A DNA stretch of 64,000 nt from Gnetum montanum. Its lineage: Eukaryota > Streptophyta > Gnetopsida > Gnetales > Gnetaceae. The stretch lies in contig MNCI01029516.1 in the NCBI GenBank assembly GCA_015680685.1, forward strand, positions 218,382-282,381, given 5' to 3'. Shown here piece after piece: positions 35,036 to 47,742 of this stretch; position 1 is the first letter of the stretch, and every line of letters begins with the position of its first letter. The notes under the pieces were generated by a model. That model was not told the origin of the DNA and did no database searches. It saw nothing but the letters and a program-made list of their open reading frames with translations. A program made the translations under genes and the position numbers.

Positions 35036-35763
35036 CCCTATGCCTCGTGTAACCCACGTCAGGTTAGGAAAAAACTACATAATTAAAATTTTCCATACTT
35101 CTAATGGTATACGTCGCATTTTACATTCACTTTGTTGTCTACATAATTCGCGTGTTTACATCCAGTTCGCTGTGTTCACATTTTTTACATTAAGTCCATG
35201 CTTGCGTAATTTACATTTCCTACATTAAGTCCACTGTTTGCATCATTTACATTTCACAATGAATTCATTGTTTACATTAAGTCAACTATTTGCTGATTTG
35301 CATTTTATGTTGAGCTTTCTTGCTGCATTGCCCTTGTCACCAATACCTTACATAAGGCTCAAAATGGCCTAAAACTAGCAACAACCCGAGATGACCTTAA
35401 ACTAGCACCGCAGCCTGGAATGGCCTTAAACTACCATCGCAGCTTGCTAAGGCCTAAAACTGGCCACTCCACTTCCCCAAAAACAAAAAAAAAAATTTTA
35501 TCATTAAGAAACGGCCTGAAATGGACTTAAACTATTGTTGCGGCCCAAAATGGCCTAAACACTAGTGACAGCTCGAAATGGCCTAAAACTAAAATGAGAA
35601 GCTCCCAAGGGGCCCAAAAAGACAAAGAATAAAAATAAATATAAGACATTAACCAAAGTGAAATAAATTTTTTTACATTATATCCTTCATTCAATGTCAA
35701 TCAATAATGTTTACAAAAAAATTAAATCCAAAAAGAAAAAAATAAAAATCTTGCACCACCACA
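35036..35763 (+). repeat. Element B spacer with block-border repeat
   Basis: At 35080-35320 several 'gtttacattaagtc' style repeats occur. At 35345-35600 lie 'caaaatggcctaaaactagca', 'gagatgaccttaaactagca', 'ggaatggccttaaactacca' and 'gctaaggcctaaaactggc', the same motif as in A and C at the same place between convergent genes. No gene seen. Confidence 0.7.
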
Positions 35764-38700
35764 CTATGAATCTTCGCCTGCATCCCCATTCCCTATTTCA
35801 CTAGGTCCTACGTCCATTTTGGAGGGTATCCTATCCATGCCAACCGCAAGACATTGTAGGATCTCCTCCTTAGTGAGGTTGGCCCAATTCCTATCTCCTA
35901 GATCAGCACTTGCTGCAACCTTCCCTTGTTCAATAGCTATCCATCTAGGTGGTCTTGGGGAAAAGGTGGCAATGGTAGTCTCCCCAGCAAGTAGGGTCAT
36001 TTCCCTTTTAGGAGATTCACTGACCATCACCTATTGCATGAACTTTTCATAAGCTCCAGAAGCACCAATGACATCAAGGAATAGCTCATGGTTATGCAAC
36101 TTAACTGAAGCATCCTGATATTGTTTATGATAGGTGGCATGTTTCATTTTATACATATGCTTATGGTTCTTTTGTTCCTGTCCCCATTCGTAAACCTTTG
36201 AGCTATAATCCTTCCAGTCTTGGTTCTTCTGGGCCAAAAGGTCCATTTGCATGTGTTGTTCAATGATTTCACAAGTGGCTTCATTTTTTCTTCGTACGGC
36301 CATCCAATATCTTGCATAGTCGATAATGGTCGTACTCCAACTACCATCATGAGTGTCATGGGCCAACAGAAATTCATTTCTAGATTGGAGATCCCCCACC
36401 TCAGCGATTAGGTTGGCCTTCTCCTTCTCAAGTTTCTATAACCACTTTCAGAGGTCCTCATTCACATGCCTACACTCCCATAAGGAGCGTGCCAAGTACA
36501 ATGCATATTTACTTGCTTCATCGTATATGTGACGAGGTACCTCAACTACCTTCGATGGAAGTTCGGGCATGACGTTGATCTCAATGACTTGTTTAGGATC
36601 CCACTTGAGACCAGAGGCTACCAATCATACATGGGAGAGAATTAGTCATAGTGACATAGCGAAATTCCAACAATGTAGAGAGCCTAGCGTAGCAATTTTA
36701 ACGTACCAATATTAGGATCGATCTACCTTGGGCAAGCAATCATGTCATCAACCATCCCCTCCATAAAAGTGAATTTGTCAGGGGTCGCAGTCTAGGGTTG
36801 AAGATGGATTGAGGAAGAAAGGCCAAGAGCATTAATAGTGGCATCCACTACACAATAAAACATGTTAGCTATGGAGAGGAAAATAACAAAACTGATGAAA
36901 AATGACAAATGACAATGCAAAGCTCCTACCTAGCAAACCCTCAAGGTTGATAGCGGAGGGATCATCCATCGATGCACTATCAAAAAAGTGGTCAAACTCA
37001 CCAGCATCAAATTGTAGCCCCTCTCATTCTAGCTGATTCAAAAGTGTAGCGATATCCTCTACACTCATGTGCCCCTCAGATACTGAACCACATTCTACAA
37101 AGAGGTCATCAATAGGGGCCTCTTCCTCTTTGGTAGGGGCATCTTCTTCTATGGTTGGGGCCTCTTCTTCTTCGTCTTCAATAGGTACCCCTACTCCAGG
37201 GGCCAAGGCCTCTTCCTCTTCTTCTTCTTCTAATAACATAGGATCAAAATAAGTAAGATACTCTAGCATAAAATAGATGTTATGCTATGCTATGCTATAC
37301 AGCGTAGCAGAAGCTATGCTAATCAAAAAATTAAATATACTACCAATTAAGGGTTGCACTCTATGAACTTTGATTCGCAACTTTTTCCCCTCTCTTCATT
37401 CATATAGGGAGGTTCCTCTATAGGACGAGATTTCTTACGCTACAACCTAGTCTTCATTATTTTTGCAATGAGGCACTCCCCCCTTAACACATTGCCTATG
37501 TTAATAGGAGGCACCTCCCACACACTTTCCTAGGCATGAAAGGGTCATGCCACCAAATCCCTCATCGTTATCGAAAGTGATTCCTCAATAGCTTCCAGGG
37601 GCTCCTGGGATCAAGTGGTGTGAAAAACCTAGCAAGTCCATGGCTTAGATATCTAGTTACAATCCTGCTATACCTAGGTGCCATTTTTATAGACCACTAA
37701 GAATTCTACAAACTGTTGCAAGCAAGCTACAAAAAAGGCATAGTGCATGTTGAAACAAGAGTCAAGATTCTCACGAAGCTTGACCATTTTAGCATGCAAG
37801 TATTTTGAAAGGTACCTGGCCCAGTTATAATGGGTCCCTTCCTCCATGACCTTCCTCATTATCCAAGCCTACTCCACTCCATGGATTTTTCCTTGGGAGA
37901 GTAGCTTAGGGAAATCATGGGCATGGAAGACAGGGTAAACTGTTTGGGCCACTACTAGCTTGACCTTGTGGATGTAAATCCCCTTCCGGTCCTTGCTTTT
38001 CCCTAGCCATTCTTCGATATCCCCTTGATGGTTTGCATCTTTTCTAGATTTTTCTCCTACAAGGAGACCATCAGAAGGGACACCGAAAAGATCCGAAATA
38101 GTTGGTTGTTAATTTCAAACACCACCCACACATTGTGAACACGTGTGTAGAAGTGCTCAGCCTTCTCAAGAAGGAATTGGCTAGGGAAAGCATTTCTATA
38201 GCTGGGACACTTGGATTTATAGTTAGAAACAAAACCATAAGCCTAGCCTCTTGAATGTTGTGAACAAGAGTGGATGGGGCCCCATTGTAGAGCCAACGCT
38301 GAGTCTCCTCTACCTCCCCGTACTTGAAGAAGAGGTTGGTATCTTCATGACTAGAGGTGATCACTATGACCTCTTGGGATTCCCTCGCTACTACACTAGT
38401 TAGCAACAAACAAGAAATTTAGCAAAGGTAGAAAGTGCATCATCTTGTAAACACATAAGAATAAATGCATGATTTAACATACTAGGTTTAAACGACATAG
38501 GAAATGGTGGGAGTTCCACTAGGATGTCTTCGATGGTAATCGATCGACGAGATGCCCTATCCAACTAGCCAACTTCTTTACATTTCCCATAGAACTTGGA
38601 ATACATGGCTGGATAGACTTTAAAATCAAGCCCAAGTTTTTCTATAACACCAACATGCACGTTCCTAGTAGAGTAGAACTCTTGCATAGCTATTTGGGCC

Positions 38701-40375
38701 AATGCCAATGTATTTGTGTTACCATGAAGACCATCCTCATTGATATAAAACCTGGCAACATGCAAGAATATGGTAAGCATTTTTTTCTAGAGTAACATAT
38801 TAAAATACCTTTACAGGACTCACCTGCGAGCATAGTAAATAGTTCCAAGTGGGTTCTAAAAGCAAGTTCCCATGTGATGGAAAACGTACAACGTGTTGTA
38901 CAAGTGGTAGCATTTGTGTTCGGGCATGTCCCAGATCCAACTTAGGCATCTCAAGCCCCTTGGGCATTGGTTTAAGCCTTCTGCCCCTTCACCCCTAATC
39001 GACCTATCAGCCATGAACTTCAAAATGCCTTGGTTTGCCCCAGGAAACAACGTTTCTATAAGTATAGCCACTATCTCAACTGATAAGTATGACCACACAA
39101 TCACACTAAAATGGCGAAGGAGGAACTCTAGGAAGCCTCATGCACCCTTCCAAAACCAGACTGCATACTACACTACCTATGCATGGGGTGGGGGGGCATT
39201 GGCCATGGGTTCACTAAGGTAGCATAGGACTCCTACCACCTCAAGGACAATTAGAATAGGTTTCAACATGACCTTGCATGACAAAGCATCAAACGTTAGC
39301 ACTGTGTTCAAGTAATGATCATTGATGTAGCATAGCGTAACCCTTTGTTTACAAATTTTCCTTTTGCGTGAAACAATGCATCCTAGATAAAATAGAGTTA
39401 AACATTTCATGTGGCATAGGAAAGTGTCATATGTAGCGTAGTGTAGCAACTAAGCCCTGTGTAGCGTAGTGTAGTGGGTGCACCCTGCGATATAACGGTT
39501 ACATGCTGCATAGCACAGAATGGTAGACATGCATTGTATAGCATAGCGTAACAGTTACACTTTCACACAAGGGTAATAACTATGCTACATGCAACATAGC
39601 AAGACAGTTGCACCTCATGTAGTCTAGCAATGGAACAAGTACAATGGACGCAATGGAATAAGTAGTGTAACAATGGAACAAGCATTGTAGTGTAGCAAAT
39701 TTCGTAGCATAGCAAACTTAACAATGTAGCAGCGTTACAAGCTTAAAAGTATAGCAGTGTAACAAATTGCCAACGTAATGGCCCAAGGTCTTGTCAATAT
39801 AACAGTGTAGCGTAATAGCAATAATAATGTTACATTCTAATAGCACAAAAGAAAAAGAACTCACAATGCCCCTACTATCCCAACCCTACCCTACTGCACA
39901 AAATAGCTCATGCTACGCTATGTCAAGCATGTGCCATTCTACTCCAAAAATTTGCAAAAAAAAAACTACTCTAAAGGCAGTACGCTACATATAATGTGTA
40001 CTATGCCATCCAAAATCGCCTAAACCCCTACGATAGTGTAGTGACCATTCTTAACAATGGCAGCCAGGGTGGTACCGCATGCAGTTGTAGCATAGCAACC
40101 ATACGGCCACTGCAGCCAAGTAGCGAAAACCATGACGTGGCAGCAAAAATGGCAACAATAATAGTGACAATAGTTGCAAAAATGACAATAGTAATGGAAA
40201 TGGCAATCTAACCCGATGCATCACATAATGGAAACAAGGGTAGCGTAATGACTTACCAAGCAAACGGAGCCTCTTACTGCACCTCGATACATGCCTTGGA
40301 GAGGCATCCTAGAGTGTCCTTTACTTCATCCACCTTGGCAAGTCCTCAATGCCTACATTCACCCTTGCGCACCAT
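35764..40375 (-). pseudogene. Element B antisense spliced gene with dead FCP1/NIF-like HAD domain
   Basis: Proposed minus-strand exons: 40375-40257, 39272-38824, 38751-38483, 38395 to ~37345, ~37262-36930, 36847 to ~36705, 36617-35764. Junctions include CAG|GTGAGT (38824), A|GTATGT (38483) and G|GTACGT (near 36705), and phases agree with element A where checked. Exon 2 has ILIVLEVVGVL, FLEFLLRHFSVIVWS and a YNTLYVFHHMGTCF segment ending in a stop and NPLGTIY. These are the same landmarks as in A, again without the catalytic aspartates. Exon 4 holds HYNWARYLSKYLHAKMVKL. Exon 5 is glutamate-rich. Exon 7 has a long coiled-coil-like stretch and ends GNGDAGEDS. About ten stops in total. Role unknown; the homology between A, B and C is strong. 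Confidence 0.72.
39273..40256 (-). promoter_or_regulatory. TAGCGTAG motif field in intron 1 of the B antisense gene
   Basis: The proposed intron 1 is filled with tagcgtagtgtag, gcatagcgtaac, gctacgctatg and catagcaacata words, most densely at 39320-39860 and again at 39905, 39985 and 40240. These are the half-sites of the five palindromes in the B LTR. A compact palindrome cluster also lies at 37280-37320, beside exon 5. No coding potential seen. Confidence 0.7.
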
Positions 40376-40439
40376 CGCCTTACTCACAAATCTTTGAGTT
40401 ATCCTCTCACAATACCATAGCATCCCTAGAAACATCCCT

Positions 40440-43400
40440 AGAATAGCCCGAACATCTGGTCCAGGCCTTAGACCTGGAGGCTAGGGATGTGACTGAGGAC
40501 CCTCTTACTGAAATCCCCATAACTACCACTAGAGGCAAAGCAAAACCCTTGAAAGTTGGCTCTGTATTACATCCACAAGTACACCAAAACATCTTGAAAG
40601 TGCTCCATGACAATGTTAAAGTGTCTGCATGGTCATACAATGACATGTTAGGCCTAGACCCATAGCTCATACAACACAACATTATCCTAGATCCGTGTGT
40701 CAAGGCAGTCAAGCAAAAAGCTTGCAAAATCAAACCAAAGATTGCACTAGCTGTACGCGATGAAATCACTAAGCTTTATCAAGCCAGTTTCATCTAGGCA
40801 ATTGATTATTCAGAATGGGTATCAAACATCATTGTAGTTTCTAAGAAAATGGGAGGTATATGAATTTTTATAGACTTTCGAGACTTGAACAAAGTAACAA
40901 TTAAAGATGATTTCCCATTGCCAAGTATCGATCAACTTATAGACACTACAGCTGGTCATGCCATACTATCCTTCATGGATGGGTTTTTAGGCTATAACAA
41001 GATCTGTATAAACCCAGAGCATCAGTTTTCAACCACTTTCATGACCCCTTGGGAAACCTTTTATTATACAATGATGTCATTTGGACTCAAAAACACTAGA
41101 GAAACTTATCAACAAGCAATGACTTACATTTTTAGCGACTACCTCTTGGAGAGATTAAATGATTACATGGATGATATAGTAGTCAAGTCTAAGGAGGCTA
41201 TCCATCATCTCAACAATCTCAATATAGTCCTCCAACATTGTCATAGGTATTACCTATGCCTCAACCCTAAGAAATGCGTTTTTGGAGTTAAAACCAGATG
41301 CATGCTAGGTTTCGTAGTGTCAGAAACAGGAATACTAGTGGACCTCGATAAAGTGAGGGCCATCATCAACTTAGCACCACCTACAATCCTTAAAGAGTTG
41401 TGCAGGTTGCAAGGCAAGGTACAGTTTATCAAGAGGTTTATCACGAGGTTGACGGATAAGCTACACCTCATGCAACACCTACTTAAAAAGGGGGTCAACT
41501 TCGAGTGGATAGATCAATGTCAAGAAGCCTTTGATAACCTAAATAAAGAGCTTTTTCATCTCCCAACTATTTACCCACCATAGAGGTATAAGCCTTTTTA
41601 CATCTACCTTGCCACTTCAAACACATCTATTACTGCATTGCTATGCCAAAAAAGAGATGATTGGTTTGAAATCCTAGTCTATTATTTAAGCCATGCATTA
41701 AAAGCTTATGAGGCAAAGTACAACGAGGTAGAAAAATATTGTCTCACCCTAGTATTTGCACTAAAAAAGTAAAGAAATTACCTATTTTGCAACAAGGTTA
41801 ACATCATATGCAAGAGCAATATACTTTGGGCTATCACAACCAACTTGTACGAGAGTAGTAGGATAGCCCGATGGAAAGCTATAATGGAAAATTTTGATTT
41901 GCAATATGTATCCCAATCATCAACAAAGGGTCAAGAAATAGGAACATAGCTTATGACTTCACCCATTAATGATCAAGTAATAATAGAACCTGAATTCCCG
42001 AATGAACTCATCAATAGCCTAAAATATGTACCATCTGATTTCGAAGCAAGCTTACATTTTGATGGCGCTTCAACTACACAAGGTGGAAGTGCCACAGTAG
42101 TTATTACATTTCCCTTTGGGGAAATTTGACCCTTTGCATATCACTTTACGTTCCTTTGTATGAACAACACAGCTGAGTATGAAGGACTCCTTAGGGACCT
42201 CTTAGCAGCCCAAGAGTTAAAGATCCAACATTTGGTAGTCCGGGGCGATTCGTAATTAGTTGTCAACCAGATCACTAAATTCTATGCTTACAAGGCTTCA
42301 CATTTGCAACCTTATTGCGATCTAGCTAAGATTTTACTAAAATAGTTTACAATGTTATACATTCAACATGTACCTCACAATGAGAACACCAATAGCTAAT
42401 GCACTAGCCACGTTAGCATTGAATGTGCCATCACACTTGTTTGCCACTTTGCTTGCTTTGATAATAGAATGCATAGATCCTATTACTCAAGTGGTACACA
42501 TCACATTTATCAGTGCAACAGATATTCAAGAATAGTATGCCAACATTAAATCTTACCTTCAACATGGTGAACCCCTACATGACTTGGCATCCACTCAAAA
42601 GGATGCAATACAAAAGAGAGCCTGACAATATGTCCTCATAGGAGATAACAACTTATGCAAACACTCCTTTGATGGGATATTTCTAACCTGTGTTGGTGGG
42701 GAAGAAGCACAAAAAATTGTTAATGAAATCCATGAGGGATTATGTGGAGGAAACATAGCCCCTAGGGCTATGGCAGTAAAAATTAGATGCCTAGGGTACT
42801 ACTGGCCTTGCATCTAACAAGATTTCCTTGCCAAAGTTACGACGTGTGATATATGCCAACGCCATGCAAATCTCATGCACATGTCACCTACTGAGTTACA
42901 TCCTACATAGATTACGTGGTCATTCCAACAATGGGGACTAGACATCATAGGACCCATCACACCTAAGTCTTCCATAGGACATAGCTTCATCCTCATCGCA
43001 ACCGAATACTTCACAAACTGGGTAGAGGCTATTCCCCTAAGGAAGACTACATCTCAATAGGTTTGCCACTTTATCTTGGATAACATAGTAACAAGGTTTG
43101 GTCTTCCCATGACTAGTGTGATGGACAACAAGCCACAATTTAGTAGCACAGAAACCAAAACCTTTTGTGATAACCTCGACATCAAACAATCTTTTTCATC
43201 ACCATACTACCCACATGCAAACGGTCAGGTAAAGGCAACAAACAAGGCCATCATTAACCTGCTAAAAAAGATGCATAGTAGCAACAAAAGATGATGGCAT
43301 GAGAAAATCCTCTACGTGTTGTGGCTTACTGTACGACATGACAGATAGCTATAGGTAAGACTCCATATAGTCTCATTTATAGATTTGAAGCAGTGTTAAC

Positions 43401-43735
43401 TCTTGAATTGTAGGTTCCGTCACTTTGGATGATCCTCTTAAATGTAGTAGATGAGGCTCAAAACAACAAGTCAAAGATCATCGATCTTGACTCCATAGAG
43501 GAGGAGCATGCTTGAACAAAAACCACCACTATAATTTACATCAATAGCCAATCAAAAAAGGATACCTAGTCCTCAAGGCTATTCGTGAACATGTAAACAA
43601 ATTCTCAACCAACTGGGAAGGTCCTTTCATAGTCATGAAATCCTATGAGAACGGGGCCTTCAAACTAGCTAATATGGATGGCAACAAGTTCACAAATCTT
43701 GTCAACCATGTATATCTCAAGCCATACTACATCTA
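40440..43735 (+). pseudogene. Element B pol (decayed; integrase active site altered)
   Basis: The frame is open from about 40460 (DLEARDVTEDPLTEIP). RT covers 40780-41480 with a YMDD box (NDYMDDIVVKSK near 41165). The RT-linked RNase H follows to ~41800. The second RNase H is at 42050-42340 (HFDGASTTQGGSA, NTAEYEGLLRD). A frame break lies near 42390. Integrase spans 42720-43330: zinc domain IHEGLCGG to CDICQRH, then WGLDIIGP near 42935. But the usual DNG reads DNK near 43130, and the catalytic Glu in GQxEATNK reads Lys near 43230. Stops at 40664, 40796, 40861, 41581, 41770 and others. The C-terminal end is HVYLKPYYI. Confidence 0.85.
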
Positions 43736-45454
43736 ATGCAAATGATTATATCAGGTATAGAGCAAGGTAAGATAATCATCCGCTGCGAAGTAAAACTGGC
43801 AAAGATCATCTGCTATGATGTAAAACTAGCAAAGAATGTCTGATATGACATAAAACTAGCACAGATAGTCTGATATGACTATAAAATAGCACAACACATT
43901 ATTGGGCTATGACATAAAACTGGCACCTATAGCATGGTCCGCTATGACCTTCAACTGGTCATCCATCATTCACTACGATGTTAAACTAGCATAGTGGTCT
44001 AGTAGGACCTTAAGCTAGCACATCACAGTCTGCTAGGACCTTAAACTAGCACATCTGATGGTCTACTAAGATCTTAAACTAGGTTTGTAGTGCAATGCCC
44101 CCCAGCTCACATCCACGACCCTACGAACAAGCGAACGTGCACACGTTTAAACTCCCTGGACAACATGCGGTGGGATGTTACAATTCCAGAATACAATCCA
44201 CGATGCTAAGAAAAATCCCTCTGGAACATATGTAGCATCACTACCCTTGGCATCTTGCTGATCTTCAAGAGATATGATTTGACATCTTGCTAACCTTCTA
44301 GAGCTACTGCTACCACAACCACTCATCCTAGTAGTAGCTCTTACTGTCAGCACCTACTGTTGGAGGCCCAACACTATTGTGGCCCAGCCACAAGATTGCC
44401 ATCCTTCAGCCCTCACCATCATCTAAGTCCAAGAGGAATTTAGCTTTTAGACTTCTCACCTTGCAGCTAGACTACATGATTTTTGCCTTGGATGAGGAAT
44501 CCTGAGCACTTGCATCACCACTACTCCTAGTCTCTTCGGTGCCACCCTTTCCAGCCTACCGTGGCTACGATCTATGTTGGCCTTCCTGCTTTGGACATCA
44601 CAGACTTCACCAACAACACTTGCCACTGCAGATATGTCCAAAGCAAGCGGGCCTTTTCCCTCACTTCACTTCATGGTCATTTTTTTTGGTTTTCTCTCTG
44701 TTTGGTTTGCAGGATACAAGCCAAGATGGTGTCGTTTAGAGATGCATTTTTCCATGAAAGCAAGATACTACATTACTCCAAAGTGTCCACTTCGATTAAC
44801 CTCATTGTTTGAGAGTACATGCCCTATTCTCCCTTTCAACCACTTTAGCCTCCATTCCCTATACTTGCAATTTTCCATATCCCCTTTCACAAGCTTTCCC
44901 AATGCACATAAAGTCCCTTCACATGCCCAACCTTCAAGTCAATGATGGGCATAATGCAACTAATCGCATGGGAAGCATTTGTAGGTAGGTCAAAGCCCCA
45001 CATGGATGAAACACAATTCATCTTGGAGAGGAAATACCTATCCTACAACAATAGGTTGCTTGCAAGTGAATGTAGGTGTATAGCAAATGAAAAGCACAAA
45101 ATCAAAAAGAGAAAAAAATCTTTTAAAAAAAGAAGCTGCCTAAAACAAATGGCACAACATTCTACTTTACACTCACTTTGGCCATAAATCGACCATCTCT
45201 AAGCACCCCAGTGAGAGATCAAAGGCTAACAGAGAAAGACACCCATGTGTGCTGACTCCAACATAAGCACTTCGATGAGGGATCACACTATGGCAATATT
45301 TTTTCAAAGCATTGCATCTCACACTCACTTCTTCCCTGAACCTATTTCCTCAACTCCATCCATTACCCCCTATCCTACATCACTCTCCTAGCACTCTCAT
45401 ATGTAGCAAAGTGTCATCTAAGTAGACATTAAAGAATAATGTTGGTGTTAGGTT
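43736..45454 (+). other. Element B 3' noncoding region with border repeats and acceptor-like block
   Basis: 43750-44095 holds units such as 'gctatgatgtaaaactagca', 'gatatgacataaaactagca', 'taggaccttaaactagcaca' and 'taagatcttaaactagg'. A pyrimidine-rich run followed by TTTGGTTTGCAGGATAC lies at 44680-44716, the counterpart of 26521-26552 in A. The remaining sequence to 45454 shows no gene. Confidence 0.65.
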
Positions 45455-45526
45455 CTTCATGGTGTTTTGTATTCTTTGTCAATGTCTCTCGAGCAGATCC
45501 TCCAGATGTCAACAAAGAGGGACCAT
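45455..45526 (+). promoter_or_regulatory. Polypurine tract and decayed hairpin, element B
   Basis: AAAGAGGG at 45514-45521, just before the LTR. The block from 'ggtgttttgtattctttgtc' onward matches A and C. The inverted repeat arms are TCTTTGTCAA and TCAACAAAGA, partly unpaired now. Confidence 0.75.
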
Positions 45527-47737
45527 TGAAACACCATAAATTTTGGGATTCTTATGATTCAGTAGTCTCCAAATTTGTGCAAGAGTCCCCACAAGCATGG
45601 TGTCACATTGGATCATGCAGACAATGCCCTCTATGATACAGTCAACGTGGCATCCAGTCACAAGGCCAAATTGCATGGAAGAGGCACTGGGGGTAGACCA
45701 TACAGTTTGGAAAATTTTCTATCTCTCGGGTTGATAGGCTTGCTACACCCTCTAGCTTTCCTAGCTTGACACTTAACTTGACTAATAGTCTACCCAAGGA
45801 CCATGATAGGAGCTACCGAATGTGTTTAGGATGAGTGAAATAGTTTGGCAAGTTTTCTAACTATAGGAGCCTGTTACGCTATGCTACACTACATAGCATA
45901 GTAGGCCTTTAGGAAACTGAATAGGTACAAAAGATGTAGATTGACAACAACTCAGCCCTCTAGGGCATCTGCCTCACTTCAAATTTGATGCATGAATAAC
46001 ATGATGCAGCAAAATGTGGCAATTTTTGTTAGAAATCATTGCAATTTGAGTGCTACGTTGCACTACGCTACGTAGCATAGCACAGCGTAGCAGGGATACA
46101 CTTTGATGATACTCCTACTCAGATGGCTCTGATGGAGTAAGCATATTTTCCCATGCTTCAACTATCAAATAGGTTCACTCTGCTAACACATCAGGACATG
46201 ATTGACATCCTGTGACAAAATGTTTGCAAGACTGAGTCAGAATCCAAGCCAAACTAGGGGCTATGCTATGCTACACTATGTAACGTAGTAAGGATAAAAC
46301 GTATGAAGGTCCTCTACCAAGTGTTTTTAGCTAGAGGATTACACTTGGTCACACTTTGAACTCTAAGACTACCTGTCCCACTTCACTCTTAGGCCCCAAG
46401 AAAAGCTTCTTTACAAAGCATTTCAGATCAAACAAGGAATCCATGTCACACTGGCTGTTACACTGTGCTACACTGCATAGCATAGCACAGCATAGCAAAG
46501 ACACAAAGCACTAAAGTGACCCAAGGATAAACTTGGTAGGATCCAATACCTTTTAGCATGAAAGATAGGGTTGTAGTTGCTTGCCTAGCCTGGCCTCAAA
46601 TAGGTATTCTTGGCTTTGAGGCAAGATTTCTTTCAAGACTGACGACAGTGGTACGCTACACTACGCAATGTAGCACAATGTAGCATGCGGGTGTTGATGT
46701 TACACCAATACACTAGGCAACATAAACAAGGTGAAACTTGCATGGGAGCCCTAAGACATCTTCAGTTAGCTCCAGAATTTATTAGCAATGGTTACTCTTG
46801 TCCCGACATCTCTTCAACAAACAAAATCAGCAAGTTTTCCTTATTTTGCATCCCCCTAACTATCCCCTAAAGTTGTCCCTATGCTTGAACCTGCTCACAA
46901 CAGTAGAGAAGATGGAGTCCTAGAGCACAGGCTCCACTTTACATTCATTGTTGGCATTTTTTTCTTGTAACAAATGTGGCAGTTCACTAGATTCTAGCAC
47001 ATGCAATTTCAGCGATATGGTCATAGCGTAGCAGTTTTCACACCTAGCATCACACAGCAACATAGCATAGTCACATTTGTGCTCTGTGCGACCCAAGACA
47101 TGTGGCATCCAAACCACATTTTTCTCCCACTCCTGGCCCTATAAATACCTTGATGAACAATGTTCAAAGGGTTGGATTTTGGACTCATCTTTCCCATGGT
47201 TGGCTTCTAGCATTCTTAGCATGGTTGGATTTTTGAGAGTGTTTGGCATTCTGGAATTTTGGCTTCCTAGCAATTAGCTATGACAAGGAGACTAGCAAGC
47301 AGAAGGCTCTTGTTAGTAAGCTATTAGTAGTAGTTCAAGGAGCTATGACCATACTGCTTCGTTGCAAGCTGTGCTTGTCTGCACTGCCATTTGTTGTACA
47401 CCTCCTTCATTGAAACAGAGAACAGATCCCCTGATCTTGGGGCGGTGCACTTTCTCACCCAAGCCTATTTCATTCTTTGTTTGCTATTATCATATCTTGC
47501 ATTGTTTTTCATCATTTTACATTTGTCGCTTACCATTTCAACTTTCATATAATACCTCCAAAACAAATGTTTACGAAAGGTTATTGTACACCGATTAAGT
47601 CCCTATCTGATTGACTAGACTGTTCATGGCATCCCACATCTATTTAAATCTAGCACAGCCCTCGCACGGATCCAGGGTTAGGCTATACACCTGGTGACCT
47701 CTCAGTGTTCCAGCCACCGATGTGTTTGGTTGCTATA
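45527..47737 (+). repeat. 3' LTR of element B
   Basis: Starts TGAAACACCATAAA and ends at TGCTATA before CTTTC. Palindromes centre near 45885, 46075, 46275, 46475 and 46665, with the same ~190-bp spacing as in the 5' LTR. The TATA box TATAAATA is at 47140-47147. Confidence 0.88.
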
Positions 47738-47742
47738 CTTTC

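Larger units (their letters stand above)
28841..47737 (+). mobile_element. Element B: Tat-like Ty3/gypsy retrotransposon nested in C
   Basis: An 18.9-kb element bounded by CTTTC at 28836-28840 and 47738-47742, a perfect 5-bp target duplication. LTRs are 2076 and 2211 bp and start TAAAACACCATAAA / TGAAACACCATAAA. The gene order is identical to A. The LTR copies differ at roughly one position in eight over the stretch I compared, so B is older than A. Pol and gag-pro carry more stops and frame breaks, and the integrase has lost key residues. Confidence 0.9.

Noticed and set aside
44539-44945. Overlapping open frames in the 3' noncoding region of B
   Set aside because: They overlap in all frames, have no domain, and the only conserved part is the acceptor-like block, not protein sequence.
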